Positions 1-8,895 of a stretch of 64,000 bases of DNA are shown in pieces. Both the position numbers and the translations under genes were made by a program. The DNA lies in contig NZ_JAFGZD010000006.1 in assembly GCF_017165765.1 (NCBI RefSeq), forward strand, positions 124,001 through 188,000. Reading direction: 5' to 3'. Below the pieces are notes generated by a model. The model saw only the letters and a list, made by a program, of their open reading frames with translations, was not told the origin of the DNA and made no database searches. This DNA is from Pseudomonas capsici. GTDB lineage: Bacteria; Pseudomonadota; Gammaproteobacteria; Pseudomonadales; Pseudomonadaceae. Each line of letters starts with the position of its first letter. The stretch's first letter is position 1.

Positions 1-230
<230 letters not shown>

Positions 231-911
231 ATGTCGCTGGGAAGTGCCGACCTCGCGGCGATCTGGTTGACGCTGAAACTGGCGTCGCTGACAACCCTCA
301 TCCTGCTGGTGATCGGCACGCCCATCGCACTCTGGCTGGCCAGGACCGACTCCTGGCTCAAAGGCCCGGTCGGCGCAGTGGTGGCCTTGCCTCTGGTGCT
401 GCCGCCGACCGTCATCGGCTTCTACCTGCTGATACTGCTGGGGCCCAACGGTGTTGTCGGCCAGCTGACCCAGAGCCTTGGCATGGGCACCCTGACCTTC
501 AGCTTCACCGGGCTGGTGATCGGCTCGGTTGTGTACTCGATGCCCTTTGTCGTGCAGCCATTGCAAAATGCTTTCGCGGCCATAGGCACACGCCCGCTGG
601 AGGTGGCTGCCACCTTGAGAGCCGGCCCATGGGACACCTTTTTCCATGTGATTCTGCCACTGGCCAGACCTGGCTTCATCACCGGTGCGATTCTGGGCTT
701 TGCCCATACCGTGGGCGAGTTCGGCGTGGTGCTGATGATTGGCGGCAATATCCCCGAGAAAACCCGCGTGGTATCGGTACAGATATTCGATCACGTCGAG
801 TCGATGGAGTACCTGCAAGCCCACTGGCTGGCGGGTGCCATGCTGGTGTTTTCATTTCTGGTTCTTCTGGTGCTCTACTCAAGCGGCAAGTCCAGAGCAG
901 GTTGGAGTTGA
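231..911 (+). CDS. modB: ModB, molybdate ABC transporter permease
   Basis: A 226-residue inner-membrane permease, the normal ModB length. It has hydrophobic segments at about 12-34, 46-70, 90-112, 145-165 and 200-220, and the cytoplasmic EAA-type coupling loop at about 124-151 ([10 protein letters not shown], then [11 protein letters not shown]) that docks on the ATPase. It begins at the ATG immediately after the modA stop and is followed three bases after its own stop by modC. It forms the channel for molybdate entry with ModA and ModC. No internal oddity is visible. Confidence 0.97.
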   Translation: MSLGSADLAAIWLTLKLASLTTLILLVIGTPIALWLARTDSWLKGPVGAVVALPLVLPPTVIGFYLLILLGPNGVVGQLTQSLGMGTLTFSFTGLVIGSVVYSMPFVVQPLQNAFAAIGTRPLEVAATLRAGPWDTFFHVILPLARPGFITGAILGFAHTVGEFGVVLMIGGNIPEKTRVVSVQIFDHVESMEYLQAHWLAGAMLVFSFLVLLVLYSSGKSRAGWS

Positions 912-914
912 TTC

Positions 915-2003
915 ATGGCATCACCCATCGCCGTTAGCCTGCAGATGGCTTTTCCCTCCTTCAAGGTGGATGTTGACCTGAGCTTGCCGGGCACAGGTGT
1001 GACCGCGCTGTCTGGCCCCTCGGGCTCAGGCAAGACCACCTGCCTGCGCTGCATCGCTGGCCTGGAGAAGGCACAACAGGGATTTATCCAGGTCAATGGC
1101 GAGATCTGGCAGGACTCGGCCAACGGCATATTCGTAGCACCTCACAAGCGTTCGATCGGCTATGTCTTTCAGGAAGCCAGTCTGTTCCCGCATCTGTCGG
1201 TCCGCGGCAATCTGGAATTCGGCCTGAGCCGTACACCCAAAAACCAGCGCAGCATTCAGATGCATCATGCGACCGTTCTGTTGGGCATCGACCACCTGCT
1301 CGATCGCCTGCCGGACAAACTCTCCGGCGGCGAGCGCCAGAGAGTCGGCATCGCCCGCGCCCTGCTGACCAGCCCACGCCTGATGCTGCTCGACGAACCA
1401 CTTGCCGCACTGGATACCCGGCGCAAGAACGAGATCCTGCCGTACCTGGAACGCCTGCATAACGAACTGGAAATCCCCATGCTCTACGTCAGCCATTCAC
1501 AGGATGAAGTGGCACGGCTGGCAGATCATCTGGTCCTGCTTGAGGAAGGCCGCGTTCTGGCCTGCGGCCCCATCGAAGAAACCCTCGCCAGACTCGATCT
1601 GCCACTGGCCATGGGCGACGATGCCGGCGTAGTGATCGAGGGCGCGGTGAGCGCTTACGACAGTCACTACCAGCTACTGACCATCACTCTGCCCGACAGC
1701 GACCTGCGCCTGACCGTCGCCCATACCGAACTGGCCAAGGGCAAGACATTGCGGGTCAAGGTACAGGCACGCGATGTCAGCCTCAACCTGCGAGCGGATG
1801 ACCAAAGCAGCATACTCAACCGATTGCCTGTAACCGTGATCAGCGAAGTCGCTGCTGACAACACGGCGCATATGCTGGTGCGACTGGATGCTGGCGGCAC
1901 ACCCTTGCTCGCCCGTATCACCCGTTACTCCTACGACAACCTGAGACTGTATCCGGGGCAACAACTCTGGGCGCAGATCAAGGCCGTTGCGGTACTGGCA
2001 TGA
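915..2003 (+). CDS. modC: ModC, molybdate ABC transporter ATP-binding protein
   Basis: A 362-residue ABC ATPase energising molybdate import. Walker A (GPSGSGKT) is at about 34-41, the signature LSGGERQR at about 135, Walker B LMLLDEP just after it, and an H-loop in YVSHSQDE. The C-terminal third carries the TOBE/Mop-type molybdate-sensing domain typical of ModC (about 290-355), which allows transport to be inhibited by cytoplasmic molybdate. It starts three bases after modB, so modABC is one transcript. The length matches the family. Confidence 0.96.
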   Translation: MASPIAVSLQMAFPSFKVDVDLSLPGTGVTALSGPSGSGKTTCLRCIAGLEKAQQGFIQVNGEIWQDSANGIFVAPHKRSIGYVFQEASLFPHLSVRGNLEFGLSRTPKNQRSIQMHHATVLLGIDHLLDRLPDKLSGGERQRVGIARALLTSPRLMLLDEPLAALDTRRKNEILPYLERLHNELEIPMLYVSHSQDEVARLADHLVLLEEGRVLACGPIEETLARLDLPLAMGDDAGVVIEGAVSAYDSHYQLLTITLPDSDLRLTVAHTELAKGKTLRVKVQARDVSLNLRADDQSSILNRLPVTVISEVAADNTAHMLVRLDAGGTPLLARITRYSYDNLRLYPGQQLWAQIKAVAVLA

Positions 2004-2059
2004 AATAATTGGCACCCGTTCGAACAGGCGTGGTCAGTGTCATTAACCGACCTGGAAAC

Positions 2060-3121
2060 ATGACCATGCCCTCTCCGACCGCCAGTTCATCCGCAGCACC
2101 TGAACTTCATTACGTCGACGATTCTCAGCCAGGGTTCACCCGCAAGATACTGCGAGGCAAGTTCGCTTACTTCGATACCGAGGGCCAACGCATTCGCGAC
2201 GAGGCCGAGATCCAGCGCATCAACGCACTGGTCATTCCACCCGCCTACACAGATGTCTGGATCTGCGCCGATCCGGCCGGACACCTGCAAGCCACAGGCC
2301 GCGATGCCCGAGGCCGCAAACAATATCGCTACCATCCGCAATGGCGGGAAATCCGCGATCAGGACAAATACTCGCGCCTGATCGAATTCGGCCAGGCGCT
2401 GCCCAAGGTCCGCAAACAGATCGAGGCGCAACTGGCACAACCCGGCATCGGTCGCGAAAAAGTCATGGCTACGGTCATTTCCCTGCTGGATGCCACCCTG
2501 ATCCGCATCGGCAACAGCCGCTACGCCAAGGAAAACCGCTCCTACGGCCTGACCACCCTGCGCAACAAGCATGTGGAAGTGCATGGCACGCAAATCGTCT
2601 TCGAGTTTCGCGGCAAAAGCGGAATAGAACATCGCGTCAGCGTGAGAGACCGACGCCTGGCCAATGTAATCAAGCGCTGCATGGAATTACCGGGGCAAAA
2701 CCTGTTCCAGTACCTGGACGACAACGGCGAACGCCACACCGTCACCTCTTCGGATATCAATGCCTACCTGCAAGACCTGACCGGTGCCGACTTCACTGCC
2801 AAGGACTATCGAACCTGGGCCGCCAGCGCGCTGGCTCTGGCAACCCTGCGCAAGCTGCACTGGGAGCCGGAAGCCGATGCCAAAAAACACATCGTCGAAA
2901 TGGTAAAGGCCGTCTCACGACAACTGGGTAACACCCCCGCCATCTGCCGCAAGTGCTACATCCACCCCGCCGTGCTGGAAGGCTTCATGCTCGGCAACCT
3001 GGCGAAACTGCCCCGCAGCCGGCAACGCAAAGGCCTGCACCTGGAAGAAGTCGCACTGGCTCATTACCTGCGCAGCCTGGCGAAAAGCATGGAAGACGTC
3101 GCGTCCACGAAGAAATCGTGA
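2060..3121 (+). CDS. DNA topoisomerase IB (poxvirus/bacterial type)
   Basis: Poxvirus-like bacterial topoisomerase IB, which relaxes DNA supercoils through a 3'-phosphotyrosine intermediate. The N-terminal DNA-clamp domain includes GRKQYRYHP. The catalytic core contains RIGNSRYA, YGLTTLRNKHV, the KDYRTWAAS segment with a catalytic Arg, and the CRKCYIHPAVLEGF motif with the nucleophilic Tyr. An upstream TTG at 2009 would lengthen it to 370 residues, but the ATG at 2060 (353 residues) follows a GGAAA-like site and gives a normal N terminus. It lies 56 bases after modC on the same strand and is probably transcribed independently. Its role is inferred from the family only. Confidence 0.93.
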   Translation: MTMPSPTASSSAAPELHYVDDSQPGFTRKILRGKFAYFDTEGQRIRDEAEIQRINALVIPPAYTDVWICADPAGHLQATGRDARGRKQYRYHPQWREIRDQDKYSRLIEFGQALPKVRKQIEAQLAQPGIGREKVMATVISLLDATLIRIGNSRYAKENRSYGLTTLRNKHVEVHGTQIVFEFRGKSGIEHRVSVRDRRLANVIKRCMELPGQNLFQYLDDNGERHTVTSSDINAYLQDLTGADFTAKDYRTWAASALALATLRKLHWEPEADAKKHIVEMVKAVSRQLGNTPAICRKCYIHPAVLEGFMLGNLAKLPRSRQRKGLHLEEVALAHYLRSLAKSMEDVASTKKS

Positions 3122-3303
3122 GTTGAGTACCTGCCAGAGAGGCAGACCGTGAACCTCCACCTGCATCACAAGCAGGTTTCGTAGCCTCATGATTTACAGA
3201 GATTTTTCTTTTCACGGAAAAAGTAACATCTTGTGCCATCTGAAGGACTTGCGTGCTTGCTTCATGGGAACGGGATGTATATATTCCCTGCCTTGGCGCT
3301 ACC

Positions 3304-3389
3304 GCCCCGATGGCGAAATTGGTAGACGCAAGGGACTTAAAATCCCTCGTCCTCTGGACGTGCCGGTTCGACCCCGGCTCGGGGCACCA
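3304..3389 (+). tRNA. tRNA-Leu (anticodon UAA)
   Basis: An 86-base class II tRNA with a complete cloverleaf. The acceptor stem GCCCCGA pairs with TCGGGGC, the D-arm contains TGGTAGACGC, the anticodon loop CTTAAAA has TAA at 3338-3340, there is a long variable arm (CGTCCTCTGGACG), the T-arm is GGTTCGACCCC, and CCA is encoded at 3387-3389. It is followed at 3493 by a hairpin terminator. tRNA-Leu genes are common integration sites for islands, and atypical DNA starts just beyond this one. Confidence 0.98.
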
Positions 3390-3492
3390 TATATCAATCA
3401 AGGGCTTGCACGGGGTGACTCGGCAGGCCTTTGGTGTTTTTTGGGGTTGTGAAAGTTGCGGTGCTCCGCAATTGCGCTATAGCAGATATATC

Positions 3493-3516
3493 AGCCCGGC
3501 CTAGTGCCGGGCTTTT
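3493..3516 (+). terminator. Rho-independent terminator after tRNA-Leu
   Basis: An 8-bp GC-rich stem (AGCCCGGC / GCCGGGCT) with a 5-base loop, followed by TTTT. It ends the tRNA-Leu transcript and sits just before the convergent DUF1652 gene. Confidence 0.85.
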
Positions 3517-3527
3517 CATTTCAGGCC

Positions 3528-3785
3528 CTAAGCCAACCGCCTCATGGACAATTCCATCTTCGCCATCAGATCTCTCTGCTCTCGCAAAGAAAGCACCAGA
3601 TGCGCGATGGACCTGCTGGATGACAGATCGGACAAAGGCATGCCCGTCACATACAGCTCGATCTCACCTGATTCGGCATTGGTAAGCTTTACCGAAAAGC
3701 TGTCGTTCGCCGAGATGACACATTCGCATTTACTAGGCAGAAAGGCCGTTTCAAGGACTCGCTGAAGCTCGGGCTTTGAATACAT
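3528..3785 (-). CDS. DUF1652 family protein
   Basis: An 85-residue protein resembling the DUF1652 family, small proteins of unknown function found largely in Pseudomonas. Recognisable are the N-terminal LETAFLPSKCECVI, the central ELYVTGMPLSDLSSSRSIAHLV and the leucine/arginine-rich C-terminal helix LREQRDLMAKM. No signal peptide or membrane segment is visible, so it is probably cytoplasmic. It begins at an ATG and stands alone between the tRNA-Leu terminator and the nuclease pair. No biochemical role is known to me. Confidence 0.85.
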   Translation of the reverse strand: MYSKPELQRVLETAFLPSKCECVISANDSFSVKLTNAESGEIELYVTGMPLSDLSSSRSIAHLVLSLREQRDLMAKMELSMRRLA

Positions 3786-3868
3786 GGTTTGCTCGCTACT
3801 GATCAGATCTTTCCGACAATACTAGACAAGTATTACGCCAACTTGTTGCCGATCGTCGGCATATTCTG

Positions 3869-4429
3869 TCAGTTCAAGTGGCTGCGAGCGTAGTCGATAA
3901 GCTCATCCACATACATTTCCGCCCGAGCAAGCCTGGTGCTCAGGGAAATGCTTGAACCGTGAGTCGTCGTTCGTTGATACAAACAGCTTCCTGTAAAGGG
4001 AGGTAGCCGGTCATGTGGAACCACCCCGGATAACTCAGGATGCTCCTTCAGAAACAGTAAAAGCCTCTCGACTGCCCGATTACATGCCTCCACCATAAGG
4101 CGGCTGGCTTTACCGGCGTTTCTGTTCACATAGTCAACAAAATACTCGCTCTTGTAGCAGTCCGGTGACGCCAGATGGCACTCGGCACAGAGCAGGAAAC
4201 GGTTCTCTACCGTATCCGCTCCGCCCAGAGAATGCGGAACGATATGCGCGACTTCCTGATATCCCTGATCGCCGCAGCACCAGCAAATACGCAGTTCTTC
4301 GTCGTCATCGAACACTGCTTCGAGCGCATATTCAGAAAAGCCGTACTGCTTGATCCAGTGCGAATTGTCTTGCCAGGCCTTGCGGACAACTTCGCGTCTG
4401 ATCACTTTTCTCTTTGGTGACAGTCCCAT
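3869..4429 (-). CDS. HNH endonuclease
   Basis: A 186-residue protein with a zinc-containing HNH nuclease core: CWCCG at about 49-52, then AHIVPHSLGGADTVENR (His62, His66, Asn76), then CAECH at about 81-85. This arrangement is the beta-beta-alpha metal finger of HNH nucleases. The C-terminal 100 residues match nothing I recognise and may recognise the target. The start is the ATG at 4429, preceded by CAGGAGTCTTCA, an excellent ribosome site; a longer start at 4450 is less likely. It lies 57 bases downstream of the DUF6998-like gene on the same strand, suggesting a two-gene unit. The pairing recalls restriction or defence modules, but no methylase is present. Confidence 0.85.
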   Translation of the reverse strand: MGLSPKRKVIRREVVRKAWQDNSHWIKQYGFSEYALEAVFDDDEELRICWCCGDQGYQEVAHIVPHSLGGADTVENRFLLCAECHLASPDCYKSEYFVDYVNRNAGKASRLMVEACNRAVERLLLFLKEHPELSGVVPHDRLPPFTGSCLYQRTTTHGSSISLSTRLARAEMYVDELIDYARSHLN

Positions 4430-4486
4430 TGAAGACTCCTGCCCGATCAACTCTGATGCTGGTATGGCCCGGATCGTACGACCGAG

Positions 4487-4951
4487 CTAGCGTCTTGGTA
4501 TACGTTGGCTATCAGGAATGTCCAGGTTGATGCGCTTCAACTGACTCGTGATATTCCCATGCAACCCTGTGCTCGTTGGTGCACGTCTTTTCAATGCATC
4601 CTTGATCAGTTGCCCCGGACCGTTATAGATCTCTTCAAAGGTCCCATCACGATTGAGCTTGATGCCGAGGTAATAATCAGGAACATGCCCTACAGGAAAT
4701 GTAAGGTTCTTGGAAAAAGTAGTCTTGATCTGAACATTTCGACCATCATCGCAGACGGCATCATGACGCTTGGTCAGCCCTTCATTCAACTTGATCCGAT
4801 AATGCAAACTGGCAACCACTTCTCCAATATCTCCGACGAGTCTTCCGTCGAGAGTGAAAGGCTTGCCTGGATAAGCCGTTTGAAGTTTCGATACCGCACC
4901 AAACAACTCTTCAAAAGCGCCGGCAATTTGCTCCTGGATTTCCTCTTTCAT
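4487..4951 (-). CDS. DUF6998-like protein with PD-(D/E)xK-type motif
   Basis: A 154-residue protein with a restriction-endonuclease-like signature: GRLVGDIGEVVAS (Glu44), then RHDAVCDDG (Asp64), then RNVQIKTTFS (Gln74-x-Lys76). This E...D...QxK pattern is typical of PD-(D/E)xK folds with Gln replacing the second acidic residue, and I associate it with the DUF6998 family. The ATG at 4951 is preferred over a TTG at 5020 because the extension has no family character. It is followed by the HNH gene in the same direction. Base composition is lower in GC than the flanking core genes, consistent with acquisition. Function is inferred from the fold only. Confidence 0.72.
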   Translation of the reverse strand: MKEEIQEQIAGAFEELFGAVSKLQTAYPGKPFTLDGRLVGDIGEVVASLHYRIKLNEGLTKRHDAVCDDGRNVQIKTTFSKNLTFPVGHVPDYYLGIKLNRDGTFEEIYNGPGQLIKDALKRRAPTSTGLHGNITSQLKRINLDIPDSQRIPRR

Positions 4952-5068
4952 CAGTCTGTTTGATCCCTTGAAAAAGCAGACTTCGACTACCTGCCTGGCG
5001 GAAATCGGCAGTTGTATCAACTTCAGAGAGCAGGCCCGACATCCGCCGAACCTGCCGGGCGACTTACC

Positions 5069-5206
5069 TTATGGACATACGCAGGTAGTCGGACCAAACA
5101 CCGGGCCGCTGCATGGGTCTGGGGATGGGCCGAATACCGGGCATGCAGCCTGGGCATTCAGGGAGAAACCACACAGCAGCACTACAGCAAACATCACTTT
5201 CTTCAT
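5069..5206 (-). CDS. Small exported Cys/Pro-rich peptide
   Basis: A 45-residue ORF with a near-perfect ribosome site (CAGGAGGTTGCAA before ATG at 5206). It has a clear Sec signal peptide (MKKVMFAVVLLCGFSLNAQA, cleavage expected after AQA). The mature remainder of about 25 residues is rich in Cys, Pro and Gly and contains two similar segments, CPVFGPSPDPC and SGPVFGPTTC, each built around PVFGP. It carries four cysteines, so disulphides in the periplasm are likely. I do not recognise a family. It lies upstream of the nuclease pair on the same strand. Confidence 0.65.
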   Translation of the reverse strand: MKKVMFAVVLLCGFSLNAQAACPVFGPSPDPCSGPVFGPTTCVCP

Positions 5207-5439
5207 TTGCAACCTCCTGGTCGAAACATCGATAACAGTCCGTGCTTTCCCCCGCAGTCAGGGCACCTGCCCGCAGAGGTGCCGAATATTCGCCCATCAC
5301 AGGATGCACCGCAAGATCTGTCAGCAATGACCGCCGAGCCCTTCACAGGAAATCCGGTTGAACCAACGGACTGCAACGCCATCCACTTTCAAGCAGCCTG
5401 AATCTAATTCGGATGGACAGCCAAGGCTGGGAGGCAGTC

Positions 5440-5604
5440 ATGAAAAAGAACACCGACACCAAGAACAAAGCAGTGCCGCCGTCAGATCAATCAGGCGAAG
5501 TCGAGCGCGATAACGATGCACATCGTCCAGACGGGTCTTCTGGAACAGGGCATGATTCAACAGCACAGAAAACCGCTCGCAAAGAAGGCAAGCATTCAAA
5601 GTGA
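5440..5604 (+). CDS. Small hydrophilic protein, unknown
   Basis: A 54-residue, highly charged protein (MKKNTDTKNKAV..., then QSGEVERDNDAHRPDGSS, ending KTARKEGKHSK) with no hydrophobic segment. It is probably disordered and cytoplasmic. The ATG at 5440 is chosen over one at 5413 because GGGAGGCAGTC lies directly before it. Several Pseudomonas genomes carry comparable small Lys/Asp/Ser-rich proteins of unknown function, but I cannot name a family. Confidence 0.5.
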   Translation: MKKNTDTKNKAVPPSDQSGEVERDNDAHRPDGSSGTGHDSTAQKTARKEGKHSK

Positions 5605-5752
5605 AGTGACGACGATGCTGCATATTTGACAGGGCGAAACTGCGAACAGCTGCAGTTGCTCTGGACCAACAACACCCTTCAGGTACATTGCTGCCGGTCA
5701 TAGCATATTGCTTCATACTGGCGGGCAAAGTCATACGTACGAGAGTTGCCAC

Positions 5753-5905
5753 TTGCTCGATTTCATAAGCGATGCATTGAATATATTTGCGAACTGGCCC
5801 ACCTATGAACGCCCTCGTCGTGTATTTACCAGAGGTTTCGTCATTTTTTGCATCGTGACGGCAGTGGCAGAACTGCTCATTCTAAATGAGCTGTTCGGCA
5901 GTTGA
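5753..5905 (+). CDS. Possible small membrane protein (TTG start)
   Basis: An open frame of 50 codons from a TTG, ending in one hydrophobic helix (FVIFCIVTAVAELLILNELF). No ATG is available and the upstream GAGAG is a mediocre ribosome site. It is the only candidate in the 455-base stretch between the genes at 5604 and 6060; the rest of that stretch shows nothing I can assign. The call is weak and rests on the membrane segment and the uninterrupted frame. Confidence 0.3.
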   Translation: MLDFISDALNIFANWPTYERPRRVFTRGFVIFCIVTAVAELLILNELFGS

Positions 5906-6059
5906 TGATGAGAGGCAAGCCCGCTCATGACGGGTAAATGGATCGACGCAAATGGCGAATACCGATCCCCTGTACTACCTTCAAGGTGCTTGAATCCCCC
6001 GGCGCATGAAACACAGATCCGGGCATATAACTGCGAAAAGGACTTGATCTGGAGCTTTC

Positions 6060-6197
6060 ATGAAAAAAATCATACTGCTGGTGTTTTTTGCCCTTTCGGT
6101 GTCTGGCTGTAGCTATTTTTCATTTCAGGAAGACAACTGCACAGACAACCCACAGATGGCGGGATGCGATGGGGAACACTCCGGTCATCGACGCTAA
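6060..6197 (+). CDS. Small putative lipoprotein
   Basis: A 45-residue ORF starting MKKIILLVFFALSVSGC, a short type II signal sequence with lipobox LSVSGC (lipidated Cys expected at 17). A ribosome site CTGGAGC lies 4-10 bases before the ATG. The mature part of about 29 residues is polar with two further Cys (DNCTDNPQMAGCDGEH) and ends HSGHRR. The signal-plus-lipobox architecture is what supports it as a real gene. No family is recognised. It converges on the small membrane protein gene at 6264. Confidence 0.6.
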   Translation: MKKIILLVFFALSVSGCSYFSFQEDNCTDNPQMAGCDGEHSGHRR

Positions 6198-6263
6198 ACA
6201 TTGCCGCACGTCGAAACGCGGGCCTGATTGACCTCATGAGCGACTGCAGGCCCGCCCCCGCCA

Positions 6264-6449
6264 TTACCCTCTGACCATCTGCCTGCGTTGTCTGCGATCA
6301 GTCGCTCTGGAAACCATATAGGTCCAACTCAGAAATCCCATACCCGCCACAATGAACACTGCCGGGCTACGCATCAGAACAATCCCACCGATCAGCATAC
6401 CCAGACCCAACGCACCCACGAGCAAGGCAGATAGTGCAATCAGATTCAT
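6264..6449 (-). CDS. Small two-helix membrane protein
   Basis: A 61-residue protein preceded by the excellent ribosome site ACAAAGGAGGGTTGT. Two hydrophobic segments (about 3-26, LIALSALLVGALGLGMLIGG, and about 29-46, SPAVFIVAGMGFLSW) are followed by a strongly basic tail (RATDRRQRRQMVRG), giving a hairpin with its tail in the cytoplasm by the positive-inside rule. A longer frame from 6590 is possible but lacks a ribosome site. The family is unknown to me. Confidence 0.65.
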   Translation of the reverse strand: MNLIALSALLVGALGLGMLIGGIVLMRSPAVFIVAGMGFLSWTYMVSRATDRRQRRQMVRG

Positions 6450-6735
6450 ACAACCCTCCTTTGTCATAAATAAATTGGTCGCACCGTCGGCATTGCCGTG
6501 CGTATGAGTTTTCAGTTGCGAGATAGGTGTGCAGACCGGCTTGGAGGGTGAGTGGGTGTTACAGAGAATACAGTTCCATACTCCTGACATTACTTGCGAG
6601 CAATCGACACAAAGCCAAAGAGCTTTAGCCTGAACTCCTCATGATCAAGCATAAGCGCATGCCTCCGGCACGCTCAGGCAATCCTCACTGATTATAATGT
6701 TGAGATCACATCTGAATCAGAAAAACATACCTGCT

Positions 6736-7236
6736 TCACTTTAAATGTAGAGAGGCCCAATAACGATCACGACACGTCATCAAGGGAAGCATCCCCCGAA
6801 AGTGCGAATTTGCAATGACGTTCAAGAAGTCAATGTCCTTGCGCAGCAGACTTATAGCCTGGTCAACTTCCTCCAGGTGTCGCCTCTCATAATCTATCCT
6901 GTTACTGACTAAATCCCTGTAGTTACGATATTGGGCCAACCTGGTTTTATCCAGATTCAACCCCAGACTCCTGGCTGCATAATCTTCGCCATGAGGCGTA
7001 CAGAAACCCAGAATCCGGCCGCGCTCCTCGGTGCAGGATACGTAGCCAAGCAGAGCAACCAGAGCATCCTCCTCACGCTGCAAACTTTCAAGCTCACGAC
7101 TCACGGCATGGTGCTCTGACTCATACACGCCCAAAAGCTCTTTTGCCTTGCCAAGCTGAGCATTTATATGAGCAGTATTTATATTTGGCGGCACAGCCAA
7201 CGACTCCGCTGGATCCTGAGCTGTAAAATCATTCAT
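6736..7236 (-). CDS. Hypothetical coiled-coil protein
   Basis: A 166-residue protein, reading from the ATG at 7236 (MNDFTAQDPAE...). The centre is predicted to be helical with heptad-like spacing (INAQLGKAKELLGVYESEHH, then AVSRELESLQREEDALVALL, and a second helix pair LVSNRIDYERRHLEEVDQAI). There is no signal peptide or membrane segment. It is poorer in GC than the flanking core. I recognise no family. It lies between the tRNA-Cys gene and the small membrane protein, both also on the minus strand, in the accessory segment bounded by the two tRNA genes. Confidence 0.6.
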   Translation of the reverse strand: MNDFTAQDPAESLAVPPNINTAHINAQLGKAKELLGVYESEHHAVSRELESLQREEDALVALLGYVSCTEERGRILGFCTPHGEDYAARSLGLNLDKTRLAQYRNYRDLVSNRIDYERRHLEEVDQAISLLRKDIDFLNVIANSHFRGMLPLMTCRDRYWASLHLK

Positions 7237-7365
7237 TTGGCCACCCAATCAGCTCGATTAAAGCCCCATATTCATTGAGCGCGCTGCAATTGTCGACAAC
7301 ACTCACAATAGTTTTTCAGAGTGTCCGCGCGCCTTCAATTCCAAGTAAAAATTTTCAGCACAAAT

Positions 7366-7399
7366 AAAAAACCCCGTAGACGTTAATCTACGGGGTTTT
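7366..7399 (-). terminator. Terminator after tRNA-Cys
   Basis: A perfect 10-bp stem (ACCCCGTAGA / TCTACGGGGT) with a 6-base loop, flanked by A- and T-runs on both sides, so it can act in either direction. It lies just downstream of tRNA-Cys on the minus strand. Confidence 0.88.
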
Positions 7400-7405
7400 C
7401 AATAG

Positions 7406-7479
7406 TGGAGGCCGAGGTCGGAATCGAACCGGCATAGACGGATTTGCAATCCGCAGCATAACCATTTTGCTACTCGGCC
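7406..7479 (-). tRNA. tRNA-Cys (anticodon GCA)
   Basis: A 74-base tRNA on the minus strand. The acceptor stem is GGCCGAG / CTCGGCC, the discriminator is U, CCA is encoded at 7406-7408, the T-arm is GGTTCGATTCC, and the anticodon loop TTGCAAA has GCA at complement 7445-7447. U73 and GCA are the identity elements of tRNA-Cys. In many pseudomonads this gene sits directly beside tRNA-Gly and tRNA-Leu after pgsA. Here the three are dispersed. Confidence 0.98.
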
Positions 7480-7680
7480 TCAGACGCCCGATGCTCTACA
7501 ACCACATCAACCGTTTTGAACTCTTTGGAATAAAGCCTTGGCTTTATCCTCAACCCTTTGAATCTTAAGGGTTTTTCTCGTTCCCTAATCAGGAATGGAC
7601 GCAATTCTGGACTGGTTGACCGGGCATGTCAAGAACGTGAGTGAAATAATTCCATACATACCCGCTCAACGAACCGGAGC

Positions 7681-8895
7681 CTATTCTTTGCTCAGGTCTA
7701 CCAGCGGCTCCTTGCGTACTTCGGTTGCCCGGCCGTTCTGGATGGTTTTGATCTGGCCCAGTGCGGTGTCGACTGCGCCTTTGTCTGCCAGCAGGCTGTA
7801 GCTGATCTGGAACTGGCGCTGTTCTTTCGGAGCGATGGTCGGCACGAGTTTCAGAGGGCGCTGGTAGCGGCGGTTGTAGGAGAAGCTGGTGCCTGGCTCA
7901 AGGCCGGTGACATAGCCCTGACCACGGGTGTCGGTGTTTTTCCACAAGGAGAACACGGGCAGTTGCCGGGTGTTGAAGCCCACCGCGACTCCGAGGCTGC
8001 CGGCCTTGTTGTGCAGCACGGTGAGGGTATCGCCCTTGGCATCGCCGTAAGGCACTACGTTATAGACGGTTTCGTCGTAGTCCGGTGTAGGCCCGCGATA
8101 GGTTTGCCAGTCAGGCAAGTCGCCCTTGGCCTTTTCGTTGAAGGGAGAGACCTGCTGCACCGGTGCTTCGAAGCGAGCGCCCTCCTCCAGGAATGGCGTA
8201 CTGAAGTTGCTGTGGTACAGCGCCTGGTATTCCTTCGGATAATCGCCGTTGTTGGTCAGGGTATCGTTGAGGGTAAAGCGGGTGCTGCCCGGATCGGTGA
8301 CCAGTTCGGTCTGGACCGAGAAGTCGACTTTCTTGAACGCCTGCTCTTTCAATTCACCCTTGAGGCGAATGGCATAAGGCGGTTTTTCGTCGATATGCAG
8401 AGTGACTTTGTTGGCCGGGATATTCGCCGCACGGCCATGCAGAGTCAGCAGTTCGCCGTTATCGATACCCGGATGGCCAACCCATTCATAGCCGCAACGG
8501 GTCACCAGTTCGTTGAAACCTTCCAGCCAGCCCAGCCCGCCGCGACCGTTCAGTTCGATAAAGGCCGGGTTGACGACCTCTTTGACCGGCGAGTCCCAGC
8601 CCATGCGCACATCACCGACCGAGGCCTGCAGTACGTTCATGCCGCGAGTGGGCACAACCGAAAGTTTCATGGTGCCGTTGTCGATCTCGATGATACTCAC
8701 GCCTTCCTGTCGGCCGCCGTGCAGGGTGCGCATGGTGACGGAAAAGGGTTTGTCGGTCTTGATCCCGAGCTGGGCACTGGTGATCTGCTGGTTCTGGGCG
8801 GCCTTGTCGGTATCGAGCAGCACATAGTCCCAGGCGAAGGCATTGGTAGCCGAGACGATGGCAGTGGCACCGAGAAGCCAGGCGAGCGATTTCAT
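7681..8895 (-). CDS. Exported DUF4432 / aldose-1-epimerase-like protein
   Basis: A 404-residue protein with a Sec signal peptide (MKSLAWLLGATAIVSATNAFA, cleavage before WDYV) and a galactose-mutarotase-like beta-sandwich. Features include IIEIDNGTMKLSVVPTRGMNVLQA near the N terminus, GWLEGFNELVTRCGYEW, and LTLHGRAANIPA with a conserved His. These are typical of DUF4432, periplasmic relatives of aldose epimerases whose substrate is unknown. It is transcribed away from the kdsB-kdsC fusion, with a 207-base divergent promoter region. No sugar operon surrounds it, so the substrate cannot be guessed from context. Confidence 0.85.
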   Translation of the reverse strand: MKSLAWLLGATAIVSATNAFAWDYVLLDTDKAAQNQQITSAQLGIKTDKPFSVTMRTLHGGRQEGVSIIEIDNGTMKLSVVPTRGMNVLQASVGDVRMGWDSPVKEVVNPAFIELNGRGGLGWLEGFNELVTRCGYEWVGHPGIDNGELLTLHGRAANIPANKVTLHIDEKPPYAIRLKGELKEQAFKKVDFSVQTELVTDPGSTRFTLNDTLTNNGDYPKEYQALYHSNFSTPFLEEGARFEAPVQQVSPFNEKAKGDLPDWQTYRGPTPDYDETVYNVVPYGDAKGDTLTVLHNKAGSLGVAVGFNTRQLPVFSLWKNTDTRGQGYVTGLEPGTSFSYNRRYQRPLKLVPTIAPKEQRQFQISYSLLADKGAVDTALGQIKTIQNGRATEVRKEPLVDLSKE

